From an uncultured Lachnospiraceae bacterium (lineage in GTDB: Bacteria; Bacillota; Clostridia; Lachnospirales; Lachnospiraceae): a stretch of DNA of 35,472 bases. Under the pieces are notes generated by a model. The model saw only the letters and a program-made list of their open reading frames with translations. It did no database searches and was not told the DNA's origin. Made by a program: the position numbers and the translations under genes. The first letter of the stretch is position 1. Each line of letters opens with the position of its first letter. Positions 1 through 7,841 of the stretch are shown here, piece by piece. Location of the stretch: NCBI GenBank assembly GCA_934343915.1, contig CAKRIL010000031.1, positions 1 to 35,472 on the forward strand, given 5' to 3'.

Positions 1-49
1 TACTTTCGCTCCTATATTGATTTATATATTTTAATTTCGTATATTCCAT
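1..49 (-). CDS. Possible 5' end of hsdS (type I specificity subunit), cut by window edge
   Basis: An ATG 39 bases after the hsdM stop opens a frame that runs off the window edge. It reads MEYTKLKYINQYRSES over its first 16 codons. The position directly downstream of hsdM, in the same direction, is where a specificity subunit normally sits. The start of HsdS proteins is often a short 'xxxKLxxI' segment, which this resembles only loosely. The ribosome site is weak (a TAGGGATG stretch about 10 bases upstream). The identity is an inference from position, since too little protein is visible. Confidence 0.35.
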   Translation of the reverse strand, partial: MEYTKLKYINQYRSES

Positions 50-88
50 CTACATCATCCCTACAACTCCGAATTTGTATGTCCTTCC

Positions 89-1591
89 TTATAAATTTAG
101 CAATCTCTCCAGCTCATCCATCTCTTTTCCTATTTCTGTTTCAATTTGACGAATATTTGCCATAATTTCAGCTGTCGGCGGATACTCCACCGCAACATAT
201 TCAACCTCTTTGTACTTGTTGATACTAAGGTCATAATCATTATTAACAATATCCTGTTTAGGCACCATAAAAGATTTTTCAGTGCGTTTTCTATCAGCTT
301 CTTTTTCTAAATGCTTAAATCTTTCAATTATATCAGGAATATCGTTTTCCGAGATTGGTGAGCGCTTATCATCTAAGCTGAATCCATCCGATGTCATATC
401 ATAAAACCATACATTGTCGGTTCCGCCATGCTCTGTCTTTGTAAATACAAGAATAGCCGTTGATACTCCTGCATACGGTTTGAACACTCCTGAAGGCATC
501 GAGATTACTGCCTCCAACCTCTGATTTTCAATAATTTCTTTTCTAATGTCCTTATGCGCTTTTGAAGATCCAAACAATACTCCATCAGGAACAATACATG
601 CGCAACGTCCACCTATTTTGAGGATTCTGAGAAATAATGTGAGAAATAATAATTCCGTTTTCTTAGTTTTGCATACCTTAAATAGATCGCCAGATACAGC
701 CTCTGCATCCAAGCTGCCTTTAAAAGGTGGATTTGCCAAAACTAATGAATATTTATCCTTATCACTATTCTGATCAGACAAGCTATCTCTATATTCGATA
801 AAAGGATTATCTATTCCATGCGTCATCATGTTCATCGCACCAATACGAAGCATCGTACGATCCATATCATAACCATAGAACATATGATTCATATAATGGT
901 CTTTCTTCTGCCTATCAAAGAAAATTTCCTCTTTCTTTGTTTCCTTTAAGTATTCTCCCGCAGCAACAAGGAAACCAGATGTACCACATGCCGGATCACA
1001 GATTACATCGTCACTTGATGGATCCATCATCTCAACCATCATACGAATAATATGTCTTGGTGTTCTAAACTGTCCATTAAGTCCTGATTGCGCTATTTTC
1101 GATAAAAGATATTCGTACACATCTCCTCTTACATCGGCAGTCTGAAGTTCATTCATCATCTTATAGATTTCATCTAATGAATCTACGACCTTTGACAAGA
1201 TAAGCGGAGTTGGTAATTTAAAGATTGCATCATCCATATATTTTGAATATGCACTATTTTTGTCGCTGTGTAATGTTTTAATAAACGGAAATACCCATTC
1301 CTGCATAACAGAATACATTCTATCAGCCGGGTAGTCATGAAACACAGACCATTTAAGCTGCGTTCCATCAATTGTTCTTTCTCCAATCTTTACTTCATCC
1401 GAAAAAATACTCTTATAAGAAAGACCAAGCATTGCACTTTCTTTCGCCCTTGTATTATCCGAATCATCCAAATCATGGATGAACATAAGATAAGTAATCT
1501 GCTCAATTACCTCAAGAGGATTTACCAACCCTCCTGCCGCAAAAATATCCCATAAACTATCGATTTTATTTTTTAATTCACCTGTAATCAT
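89..1591 (-). CDS. hsdM: Type I restriction-modification DNA methyltransferase subunit (HsdM)
   Basis: This is the N6-adenine methyltransferase subunit of a type I restriction-modification system; it modifies DNA as a complex with HsdS. The 500-residue length is normal. An N-terminal helical HsdM_N-like part (about residues 5-150) precedes the catalytic domain. The SAM-binding motif I is DPACGTSGF at residues 199-207, and the catalytic N6-adenine motif IV is NPPF at residues 287-290. The ATG directly abuts the TAA stop of the upstream fic gene with no spacer, so translation is probably coupled. The reading frame is intact and both key motifs are present, so the enzyme should be active. No HsdR is inside the window; it may lie beyond the left edge, and without it this could be a solitary methylation unit. 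Confidence 0.94.
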   Translation of the reverse strand: MITGELKNKIDSLWDIFAAGGLVNPLEVIEQITYLMFIHDLDDSDNTRAKESAMLGLSYKSIFSDEVKIGERTIDGTQLKWSVFHDYPADRMYSVMQEWVFPFIKTLHSDKNSAYSKYMDDAIFKLPTPLILSKVVDSLDEIYKMMNELQTADVRGDVYEYLLSKIAQSGLNGQFRTPRHIIRMMVEMMDPSSDDVICDPACGTSGFLVAAGEYLKETKKEEIFFDRQKKDHYMNHMFYGYDMDRTMLRIGAMNMMTHGIDNPFIEYRDSLSDQNSDKDKYSLVLANPPFKGSLDAEAVSGDLFKVCKTKKTELLFLTLFLRILKIGGRCACIVPDGVLFGSSKAHKDIRKEIIENQRLEAVISMPSGVFKPYAGVSTAILVFTKTEHGGTDNVWFYDMTSDGFSLDDKRSPISENDIPDIIERFKHLEKEADRKRTEKSFMVPKQDIVNNDYDLSINKYKEVEYVAVEYPPTAEIMANIRQIETEIGKEMDELERLLNL

Positions 1592-2641
1592 TTATTCTCT
1601 CCATTTCCATGTATATTTAGTATAACGACCGCCACCAATTTTTTCAATCTCGCCATTCTTTAGTAATTCAGCTAATGCTCTCTGTATGGTTGTATCACTG
1701 ATATCAGGATTCATTTCCATCAATTCAGACTTTGTAATTGTTCCTATATGATTCTTTATTATCTTTCTTATGCGGTCAGGCTTTGATAGACTAGGATCTG
1801 TCATGAGCTTTACCCTTGCTTCGAACTCCTTATAAGCATTTATAATCACGCCAAGCATATAGTTTACAAATGGTTTATAGTCATTTTGATTCTCATGCCA
1901 ATTAATCGAGCTATCCTGAAGCACTTCATAATATGTTTCTTTAGAATCCTCAATTATCTTCTCAATACTGATATATTTACCTACTATAAATCCAGACTGA
2001 TACAGTAAAAGCAATGTAAGCAATCTACTCATTCGTCCGTTACCATCATTGAACGGATGAATACAAAGGAAATCCAAAACAAACATCATATTAAGTAATA
2101 ATGGATCCACTTCTCCTTTTGACTCACGAAATGCCAAGCACAATTCTTCAATAGATGTCGGCGTTTCCCATGCAGCTACCGGTCTAAAGCTAACATGCTC
2201 TTCACCATCCCTATTAACTTCCCTAATGATATTATCCGAAGTCTTAAACACCCCGCCCTCAACACTTGCAAGGAATTTATATAAATCTCTGTGTAACTGT
2301 AAAATATAATTAGCATTAATAGGAATATAATCATAATTCTCATGGATTGTGTTTAGTACATCTCTGTATCCGGCAATCTCTGATTCATCTCGATTGCGTG
2401 GCGTTGTCTTGGCTTGAACCAAATTTTTCAAACGATCATCTGCCGTCGAGATTCCTTCAATTCTGTTAGAAGCCTCTGTACTTTGAACCTTAGCTATTTC
2501 AACCAATTCGATAAGTTCATCTTTATGTGCTTCGATAAATAATCTCTGTTCTCCTTTATATTCATTAATAAGCGTGAGTTTTTTTACTATTTCAGGAGTC
2601 AATAATTTTTGCCATTTTTCTTTATAATTATAGTCTCTCAT
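1592..2641 (-). CDS. Fic family protein (class II, self-inhibited AMPylator type)
   Basis: Fic proteins transfer AMP or related groups to target proteins. The core motif HPFNDGNGRMSR lies at residues 195-206 and has every canonical position (catalytic His, Gly-Asn-Gly-Arg loop, final Arg). An inhibitory-helix motif SNRIEG, matching (S/T)xxxE(G/N), lies at residues 58-63, which marks a class II Fic with its own N-terminal inhibitory helix. Residues about 290-345 look like a winged helix, as in many Fic regulators fused to DNA-binding domains. The ribosome site GAGG lies about 9 bases before the ATG. The gene is first in an operon with hsdM and is preceded by two operator-like palindromes. Fic genes inside type I loci are known, but their role there is not settled. 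It could modify the HsdM/HsdR complex, act as a toxin-like guard, or regulate the locus; this is inference. Confidence 0.95.
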   Translation of the reverse strand: MRDYNYKEKWQKLLTPEIVKKLTLINEYKGEQRLFIEAHKDELIELVEIAKVQSTEASNRIEGISTADDRLKNLVQAKTTPRNRDESEIAGYRDVLNTIHENYDYIPINANYILQLHRDLYKFLASVEGGVFKTSDNIIREVNRDGEEHVSFRPVAAWETPTSIEELCLAFRESKGEVDPLLLNMMFVLDFLCIHPFNDGNGRMSRLLTLLLLYQSGFIVGKYISIEKIIEDSKETYYEVLQDSSINWHENQNDYKPFVNYMLGVIINAYKEFEARVKLMTDPSLSKPDRIRKIIKNHIGTITKSELMEMNPDISDTTIQRALAELLKNGEIEKIGGGRYTKYTWKWRE

Positions 2642-2664
2642 TCATTTACCTCATTGAAATTCAT

Positions 2665-2767
2665 TTTAGTCATTTTTTAAACAAATGACTAAATTAATTA
2701 TAATTTATCATGTTTTAATTTCGCAGTCAAGCCATTAATTTGGTCATTTTAACTATTTTTGACTAAA
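2665..2767 (-). promoter_or_regulatory. fic-hsdM promoter with two matched operator palindromes
   Basis: On the minus strand, TTGACT (2725-2730) and TAAATT (2702-2707) are separated by 17 bases and give a start near 2695. A TATAAT at 2697-2702 is an alternative -10. Operator 1 is a perfect 11-bp inverted repeat (TTTAGTCATTT, N7, AAATGACTAAA) at 2665-2693, immediately downstream of the predicted start. Operator 2 at 2739-2767 has the same arms with a few changes (TTTGGTCATTT, N7, TTTTGACTAAA), upstream of -35. Both spacers are 7 bp and the centres are 74 bp apart, close to seven helical turns. This suggests repression, possibly with looping. Confidence 0.6.
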
Positions 2768-2813
2768 TTGAATTTTCTATGACATAATTAATTTTTTCTA
2801 AGGTAAATAATAA

Positions 2814-2873
2814 ACCCACTGTTAAACATCAAGTCCCTACTTCTATTTCAGTCCTTTGACATTCCCAGTGGGT
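2814..2873 (-). terminator. Possible weak terminator after the sigma / membrane-protein pair
   Basis: Arms ACCCACTG (2814-2821) and CAGTGGGT (2866-2873) are complementary but separated by 44 bases. On the minus strand the far arm is followed by TTTATTATTT. The long loop makes this a weak candidate. Confidence 0.3.
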
Positions 2874-2889
2874 ATGCAGATTAAAACCC

Positions 2890-3666
2890 CTATTCTTCTA
2901 TCTCATTGCCATCCGGTCTTTCAAGCATCTTCTCAATGTACTCCTCCACCTCATCAAGTGTCGTGGCATCGGCGATGCTTTCATATGCCCATCTGCTGAA
3001 CACAAGTCCTGAGTCTGTTTCAAGGAATGCATATCTTTCACCATCCACAAATTCATAGTCCGCAAGGTCTCTTTTGTCCAGGCTTGCTCCGTTTTCCATC
3101 CACAAATCCTCATCATCATAAACCCTCGGCATGAATATTCCCGTCATGCCCGCCTTCATTGCAGAGATCGTAGTGGTGTCCGTCATATACATGGTTGTCG
3201 AAATTGGACACGGAAGCATTACCGAAACCGTGTCTCCCTCCCTGCATGTGCCTCGGTAAACCTTCCCGACCTCGATTTGTGCAATCGCACGGTACTCTTT
3301 TTCCCCGTTGAAGCTCACAACAATATTCCTGATTTCTTTTATGGTTCCCTTAAAAACAGCCGTATCAAATTTAGTGAACAATTCCTCCTCCGTCAGCGCG
3401 ATTAAGCTTCCGGAATGCTGAAAGAAAATGAACGGATTACCAGTATAGCGCACGGTCACATTATGTGATCTGTCCGACAGTGGTATTGTGTTCCTCTGCA
3501 TATTTATAATTGACACACCTATTAAGAATACCACTGCAATACCTGCCGCAATAATAACACGTCTGATTATGCGCGGCTTTGCCGTCTTTCTTTTATAATT
3601 CATAGTCTCAACAATATATCTTCCGTCAATCTCCCCCATTGCGTCGGAAAACTTTTTTACATTCAT
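2890..3666 (-). CDS. Single-pass membrane protein, partner of the adjacent sigma factor
   Basis: A 258-residue protein with a short cytoplasmic N-terminus (about residues 1-33, rich in Lys/Arg), one membrane segment at about 36-56, and an extracellular domain of about 200 residues rich in beta-strand patterns. Its ATG overlaps the sigma gene's TGA by four bases (ATGA), so the two are translationally coupled. That arrangement is the classic layout of a sigma factor with its membrane anti-sigma or sensor. I do not recognise a zinc-binding anti-sigma motif (no HxxxCxxC), so the anti-sigma role is inferred from context. The outer domain may sense an envelope signal. Confidence 0.7.
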   Translation of the reverse strand: MNVKKFSDAMGEIDGRYIVETMNYKRKTAKPRIIRRVIIAAGIAVVFLIGVSIINMQRNTIPLSDRSHNVTVRYTGNPFIFFQHSGSLIALTEEELFTKFDTAVFKGTIKEIRNIVVSFNGEKEYRAIAQIEVGKVYRGTCREGDTVSVMLPCPISTTMYMTDTTTISAMKAGMTGIFMPRVYDDEDLWMENGASLDKRDLADYEFVDGERYAFLETDSGLVFSRWAYESIADATTLDEVEEYIEKMLERPDGNEIEE

Positions 3667-4220
3667 ATATATACCTCCCTTTCAATCAGATATTGTCTCA
3701 GCCTTACTCGTATGCGCGTCAACCGAACGGATATATTTTTCTCCGAAAGTCCTACACACTCAGCTATATCACGGCAGCTATCCGAAAACCAATAACGCTT
3801 CATAAAAATAACGCGGTTTTCGACTGTAAGCGTGTCCAAAAATTCCTCAATAATATGTGCCAGCTCCGATGCCTCAATTTCATCTTCCACATTATTTTTG
3901 TCCGCTATGCAGGCTTCAATCTCCTCCAGCGCAATCTTATATTGTCCTCCCCGCTTCGCCGCCTCCTTCTTCCAATAGCATTTTAGCGATATATTTCTCA
4001 CTATTTTTAAAATGTAGGATAACAGTGGGTTCGGATGTACGGGCGGTATCGCATTCCAAGCGCCAAGGTAAGCATCATTTACACATTCCTCAGCATCCTG
4101 TGTGTTATTAACGATGTTGTATGACAGCTTGCTGCACGCTTTTCCGTATTTATCGTCCAGCTCCCGTATTCCCTGTTCCGAACGCGCAAAAAACAACTCT
4201 ATGATTTCTTCATCCTCCAT
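3663..4220 (-). CDS. RNA polymerase sigma-70 family factor (ECF-like)
   Basis: This 185-residue protein has the two-domain layout of ECF sigma factors. Region 2 lies at about residues 10-85, with the typical DAEECVNDAYLGAWNAIPP stretch. Region 4 lies at about 123-178, where SCRDIAECVGLSEKNISVRL forms the helix-turn-helix that reads the -35 box. It directs RNA polymerase to a small regulon, usually including its own promoter. The start is supported by an excellent ribosome site, AGGAGGTGA, just ahead of the ATG. The following gene overlaps by four bases and encodes a membrane protein, the likely signal input. Regulon and signal cannot be read from this window. Confidence 0.9.
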   Translation of the reverse strand: MEDEEIIELFFARSEQGIRELDDKYGKACSKLSYNIVNNTQDAEECVNDAYLGAWNAIPPVHPNPLLSYILKIVRNISLKCYWKKEAAKRGGQYKIALEEIEACIADKNNVEDEIEASELAHIIEEFLDTLTVENRVIFMKRYWFSDSCRDIAECVGLSEKNISVRLTRIRVRLRQYLIEREVYI

Positions 4221-4290
4221 CCTGTCACCTCCTGATTTATGGTTTCACTTATACACTACGATTCTATAAATCTATACTACACTTTTTTAT

Positions 4291-4323
4291 AAAAAAAGGA
4301 GAAAATTTAATCAAATTTTCTCC
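4291..4323 (-). terminator. Intrinsic terminator, minus strand
   Basis: A perfect 11-bp inverted repeat (GGAGAAAATTT at 4298-4308, AAATTTTCTCC at 4313-4323, 4-base loop) is followed on the minus strand by seven T residues (4291-4297). It lies after the NUDIX gene and just before the sigma promoter, so it should end transcripts arriving from the GH5-GreA-GH3-NUDIX operon. Confidence 0.75.
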
Positions 4324-4372
4324 AAAAGATACTTTCCTCTTGATAACTAAATCCTAAATATATAAATAAACA

Positions 4373-4513
4373 GTTGTGTGATTTTACTATATTTCAAGCC
4401 GGGTGCTTTGTAGCCGTCGGTGTTTAGCGACTGTATTTTAGTCGCTTATGCACCGCTACGAGCTACAACGCAGCGCAAGCGTGCCCGGCGGTAATATAAT
4501 AAAATCACACAAC
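4373..4513. mobile_element. 141-bp palindromic MITE-like element
   Basis: The ends are perfect 14-bp terminal inverted repeats (GTTGTGTGATTTTA at 4373-4386 and its complement at 4500-4513). Pairing continues inward through TATATT, GCCGGG, TTGTAGC/GCTACAA and CGGTG/CACCG to a central hairpin GCGACT-loop-AGTCGC (4427-4445). Almost the whole element can fold into one interrupted stem. It has no coding capacity and its GC-rich core differs from the AT-rich flanks. No clear target duplication is visible. With the flanking bases, the 327-bp gap 4221-4547 is explained by the sigma promoter, the terminator and this element. Confidence 0.6.
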
Positions 4514-4547
4514 ATCGTATTTATAACAGCGCATTTGAAAATTTCCC

Positions 4548-5108
4548 TTATTTCCTGCTCCACACATAGCAGAATGCCTGTGTTCTTGCGGCGAACTTAT
4601 ACTTCTTCAAAAGCTCCCTTACCTCTTCCTTGGTGTACCAGCCAGGCGTAATCTCCTCATAAGTGGAGGTGCTCTCCTTGAACTCACCTCTTGCCTTTCC
4701 CACTATGCATACATTAGTCTCGTTAGAAAAGCCGACCGCACTGTAACTTGTACCGATAAGGTCATCTATTCTGTACAGTTCAAGTCCAGTCTCCTCAAGA
4801 AGCTCCCTGCATGCACTCTGCTGCGGTTCCTCGCCCGGATCAATAAGTCCCGCAGGAAAATTGTACACCCAGTCGCCCACTGCCATACGGAACTCCTTGT
4901 TGAGAACAATCTTTTCATCATTCTCGTCCGTCGCGATGATGACAACCGCGTCCGCCGTCTTACCGTGAAGCTTATCATAGTCTGTTATATCGCTGCTGCG
5001 GCTTATCATCTCATACACCTTCTGTTTGCCGTCAACGGTCTCATACTCAACATCATAGCGCGTTATGAACTTTCCCTCTTCGCGCTTGGTTATTTTCTTA
5101 AATTCCAT
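4548..5108 (-). CDS. NUDIX hydrolase, ADP-ribose pyrophosphatase type
   Basis: This protein hydrolyses nucleoside diphosphates linked to another moiety, most likely ADP-ribose or a nucleotide sugar. The complete NUDIX box, Gx5Ex7REUxEExGU, spans residues 87-109 (it starts GLIDPGEEP and ends RELLEETGL) and holds all the metal-binding Glu residues. At 186 residues it fits the ADP-ribose pyrophosphatase (NudF-like) group, and the FPAG lead-in before the box is typical of that group. It starts 2 bases after the GH3 stop, so the two are almost certainly co-transcribed. The substrate is inferred from family resemblance only. Confidence 0.9.
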   Translation of the reverse strand: MEFKKITKREEGKFITRYDVEYETVDGKQKVYEMISRSSDITDYDKLHGKTADAVVIIATDENDEKIVLNKEFRMAVGDWVYNFPAGLIDPGEEPQQSACRELLEETGLELYRIDDLIGTSYSAVGFSNETNVCIVGKARGEFKESTSTYEEITPGWYTKEEVRELLKKYKFAARTQAFCYVWSRK

Positions 5109-5110
5109 CT

Positions 5111-7270
5111 CTATTTTCTCCCGTTCACCATGCCAACGGTTATTTTCTGTCTTATATCCTCTGCACTGACTCCAAGACTTATAACATATTTTCCGTTGTC
5201 ACAGGTAAAATCTGATTTCTGCTCATCATAGTATGAAAAAGCTCTTTTATCCAATGTAAACTCGACACTTTTTTTCTCTCCCGGAGCAAGCTTAACCTTC
5301 TGAAAGCCCTTAAGCTCCATCACAGGTCTCTCAGCACTTCCCTTCGGTGGTGTCACATACAGCTGTACAGTCTCCATTCCGCTTCTCTTACCTATATTGG
5401 AAAGCTCTGCCTCCACCTTAACAATGTCATGCTTCTTCTCAGCTCTGATGTTCTTAATTGCGAACTCTGTATACGAAAGTCCGTGTCCGAAACAGAAATT
5501 AGTCTTCACATTGTTGCTGAGATAATAGCGGTATCCGACAAACACGCCGTCCTTATATTCAAGCTTATCCTCCCTGCCGAACTCACCGAGCTTGACAGAA
5601 TATATATCCTCCGTGTGCTTCGGGAATGATTCTGGAAGCTTGCCCGACGGATTCACCTTGCCCGTTAGCACGTCGACAACCGCTGAAGCGCCCTCAAGTC
5701 CTGCATAATAATACCATACAACCGACTTTGCCTTCTCAAGCCATGGCATTTCAACAGGTGCTCCGCCCATAATTACAACAACAGCCTCAGGATTGACATC
5801 AAGCACAGCCTCAATAAGCTCATCCTGATGATAAGGAAGCTTAAGTGTTGTCTTATCCATACCTTCAACATCATAGTCATGATTGAGTCCTGCAAAAATA
5901 ATTGTCTGCTTATTTGCAGCAGCAAGCTTTACCGCATTTTCCCTGTATTCCTTAATCTGTCTGTCAAGCTCATCCTTCTGCGAAGCATTGTCCCCATCCG
6001 TTGTCTTGTTTACAAGGTTCTCAAGCGAGGTCTCCTGCCAATCAGCATCCTGTGCCTCTTTTTTCTCAGGTATAACATAGCCCGGTTCATATACGAAGCT
6101 TGTATCACCGCCGCCCGCATTCATAAGTGCTCTTAACGGTGTGACCTCATATAATGCCTTAATCTCCGCACTTCCCCCGCCGTTCGAATGTATCGATACG
6201 GCATTCTGTCCGATAACCGCAGTCTGCTTCATAAGCTTAATCGGGAGAATATTTTTATCATTCTTTAAAAGGATAACCGACTCCTGAGCTGCTTTTCCGG
6301 CCGCCTTGATATGCTCCATGCTATGATAACAGCCCTTTTTCCGCTTTCCCGTATCAGGAAGCATCTTAAGCCTGTACATAAGCCTTAATATGTTCTTAAC
6401 CTTCTTATCAATAAGCTCTTCGGATATCGTTCCATCCTGCACCGCCTTCTTAAGCGGATTCGCCATGCAGTATTCGTCAAAATTATATGTAACGGACATT
6501 TCAATATCAAGCTCGCTCTGTGCCGCTGCCGTCGTATCATGCACGCCGCCCCAGTCGCTTATCACTGCTCCGTCGTAGCCCCACTCTTTTCTCAAAATAT
6601 CGCCGAGCAGGTACTTGTTCTCACAGCAATGCTGACCGTTGAGAAGATTATAAGCACCCATTATTGAGTATGAATGTGCTCTGTGAACCGCCGCATCAAA
6701 GCCCGGAAGATACATCTCATATAAAGTCCTCTTATCAACAATCGTATCAACCCACAATCTGTTGGTTTCCTGACCGTTTACCGCAAAATGCTTGACACAC
6801 GCTGCTACATCAGCCTTCTGTATTCCTTCAATAAGCGGAACAGTCATCTCAGATACAAGATAAGGATCCTCACTCATATACTCAAAGTTGCGTCCGCAGA
6901 GCGGTGTTCTCTTAATATTGATACCCGGGGCAAGAATGACATCCTTCCCTCTTCCCCTTGCCTCCTCACCGAGCACCTTTCCGCACTCCTTAGCTCTCTT
7001 GGGGTTCCATGTGGCCGCTATGGCACTGTTGGAAGGAAGGTATGTCACAAGATCCTCCCTTTCATACACGCCCTTCCACTCATTGTCACGCAGCTCCTGT
7101 CTCACTCCCATAGGCCCATCAGACATGTGAAGCTCAGGTATTCCAAGTCTTGGCACTCCCGCCGTTCTGAACAGCCCGGCTCCATGTATCATTCCAATCT
7201 TCTCATCAAGCGTAAGCTGCTTAACAAGAGAATCAATATAAGTCTCCATCTTATTAATGTTCTTTCCCAT
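5111..7270 (-). CDS. Glycoside hydrolase family 3 (beta-glucosidase type), cytoplasmic
   Basis: GH3 enzymes remove beta-linked glucose (or xylose) from the non-reducing ends of oligosaccharides. The N-terminal barrel carries RNFEYMSEDP (127-136), the KH pair (160-161) and the nucleophile Asp239 in AVISDWGG. A C-terminal alpha/beta domain and a fibronectin-III-like domain (about 610-715, ending GKYVISLGVS) complete the usual three-domain GH3 layout at 719 residues. There is no signal peptide, so it acts on imported oligosaccharides. GGGAGG lies 5-6 bases before the ATG. It follows greA by 30 bases, in line with an operon that begins with an extracellular GH5 endoglucanase: GH5 cuts outside, GH3 finishes inside. 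Exact sugar preference cannot be read from sequence. Confidence 0.93.
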   Translation of the reverse strand: MGKNINKMETYIDSLVKQLTLDEKIGMIHGAGLFRTAGVPRLGIPELHMSDGPMGVRQELRDNEWKGVYEREDLVTYLPSNSAIAATWNPKRAKECGKVLGEEARGRGKDVILAPGINIKRTPLCGRNFEYMSEDPYLVSEMTVPLIEGIQKADVAACVKHFAVNGQETNRLWVDTIVDKRTLYEMYLPGFDAAVHRAHSYSIMGAYNLLNGQHCCENKYLLGDILRKEWGYDGAVISDWGGVHDTTAAAQSELDIEMSVTYNFDEYCMANPLKKAVQDGTISEELIDKKVKNILRLMYRLKMLPDTGKRKKGCYHSMEHIKAAGKAAQESVILLKNDKNILPIKLMKQTAVIGQNAVSIHSNGGGSAEIKALYEVTPLRALMNAGGGDTSFVYEPGYVIPEKKEAQDADWQETSLENLVNKTTDGDNASQKDELDRQIKEYRENAVKLAAANKQTIIFAGLNHDYDVEGMDKTTLKLPYHQDELIEAVLDVNPEAVVVIMGGAPVEMPWLEKAKSVVWYYYAGLEGASAVVDVLTGKVNPSGKLPESFPKHTEDIYSVKLGEFGREDKLEYKDGVFVGYRYYLSNNVKTNFCFGHGLSYTEFAIKNIRAEKKHDIVKVEAELSNIGKRSGMETVQLYVTPPKGSAERPVMELKGFQKVKLAPGEKKSVEFTLDKRAFSYYDEQKSDFTCDNGKYVISLGVSAEDIRQKITVGMVNGRK

Positions 7271-7300
7271 AAGCCCTCCCGTTACATAACCTGTAATTTA

Positions 7301-7804
7301 CTAAAATTCCTTAATTTTATCATCAGCATCATCTGTGGTCTTGTCAATGCTCTTAATCTGAACATAATAGCTTACACTGTCATTTACCACAACCTGAACC
7401 CTGTCTCCAACCTTATGTCCCATGATAGCCTTTCCGATAGGAGACTCAATGCTTATATAATTATTCATTGAGTTGCCTCTTATGCTTGTGACAAGCTTGT
7501 ACACCTCGGTCTCATCATCATCCTCAAAGTAGACCTCGACCGTGTTATTCATTCCGACCTCGTCCTCAGATGATGTATCATCAACTATCGTGGCATTCTT
7601 TAACATTCTCTCAAGATACCTGATACGGCCGTCATTCCTGTTCTTTTCCTTCTTAGCCGCATAATATTCGAAGTTCTCGCTCAAGTCTCCCTGTGCTCTC
7701 GCTTCCTTTACATCCTCAAGTATTCTTTTTCTCTCAACAAGGCGGCGGTACTCTATCTCCTCCTCAATCTTTTTCACATCGCTTGCCGTTAATTTCTCAC
7801 CCAT
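7301..7804 (-). CDS. greA: Transcription elongation factor GreA/GreB family
   Basis: Gre factors enter the secondary channel of stalled RNA polymerase and stimulate cleavage of backtracked RNA. The N-terminal antiparallel coiled coil (about residues 5-75) carries the tip GDLSENFEYYAAKKEK, with the acidic Asp/Glu pair needed for cleavage activity. The C-terminal FKBP-like domain shows SIESPIGKAIMGHKVGDRVQV. The 167-residue length is slightly above the usual 158. GAGGAATATAAA precedes the ATG. It lies between a cellulase-type GH5 and a GH3 gene, which is unusual, since greA in Clostridia is more often near lysS. A second greA copy elsewhere in the genome is possible. Confidence 0.93.
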   Translation of the reverse strand: MGEKLTASDVKKIEEEIEYRRLVERKRILEDVKEARAQGDLSENFEYYAAKKEKNRNDGRIRYLERMLKNATIVDDTSSEDEVGMNNTVEVYFEDDDETEVYKLVTSIRGNSMNNYISIESPIGKAIMGHKVGDRVQVVVNDSVSYYVQIKSIDKTTDDADDKIKEF

Positions 7805-7841
7805 TTTATATTCCTCACTATTTTTATTAGATTTCCGATGA

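Noticed and set aside
6788..7471. Long plus-strand frame opposite the GH3 gene
   Set aside because: It is antisense to a strongly conserved GH3 coding sequence, has no family resemblance and no ribosome site.
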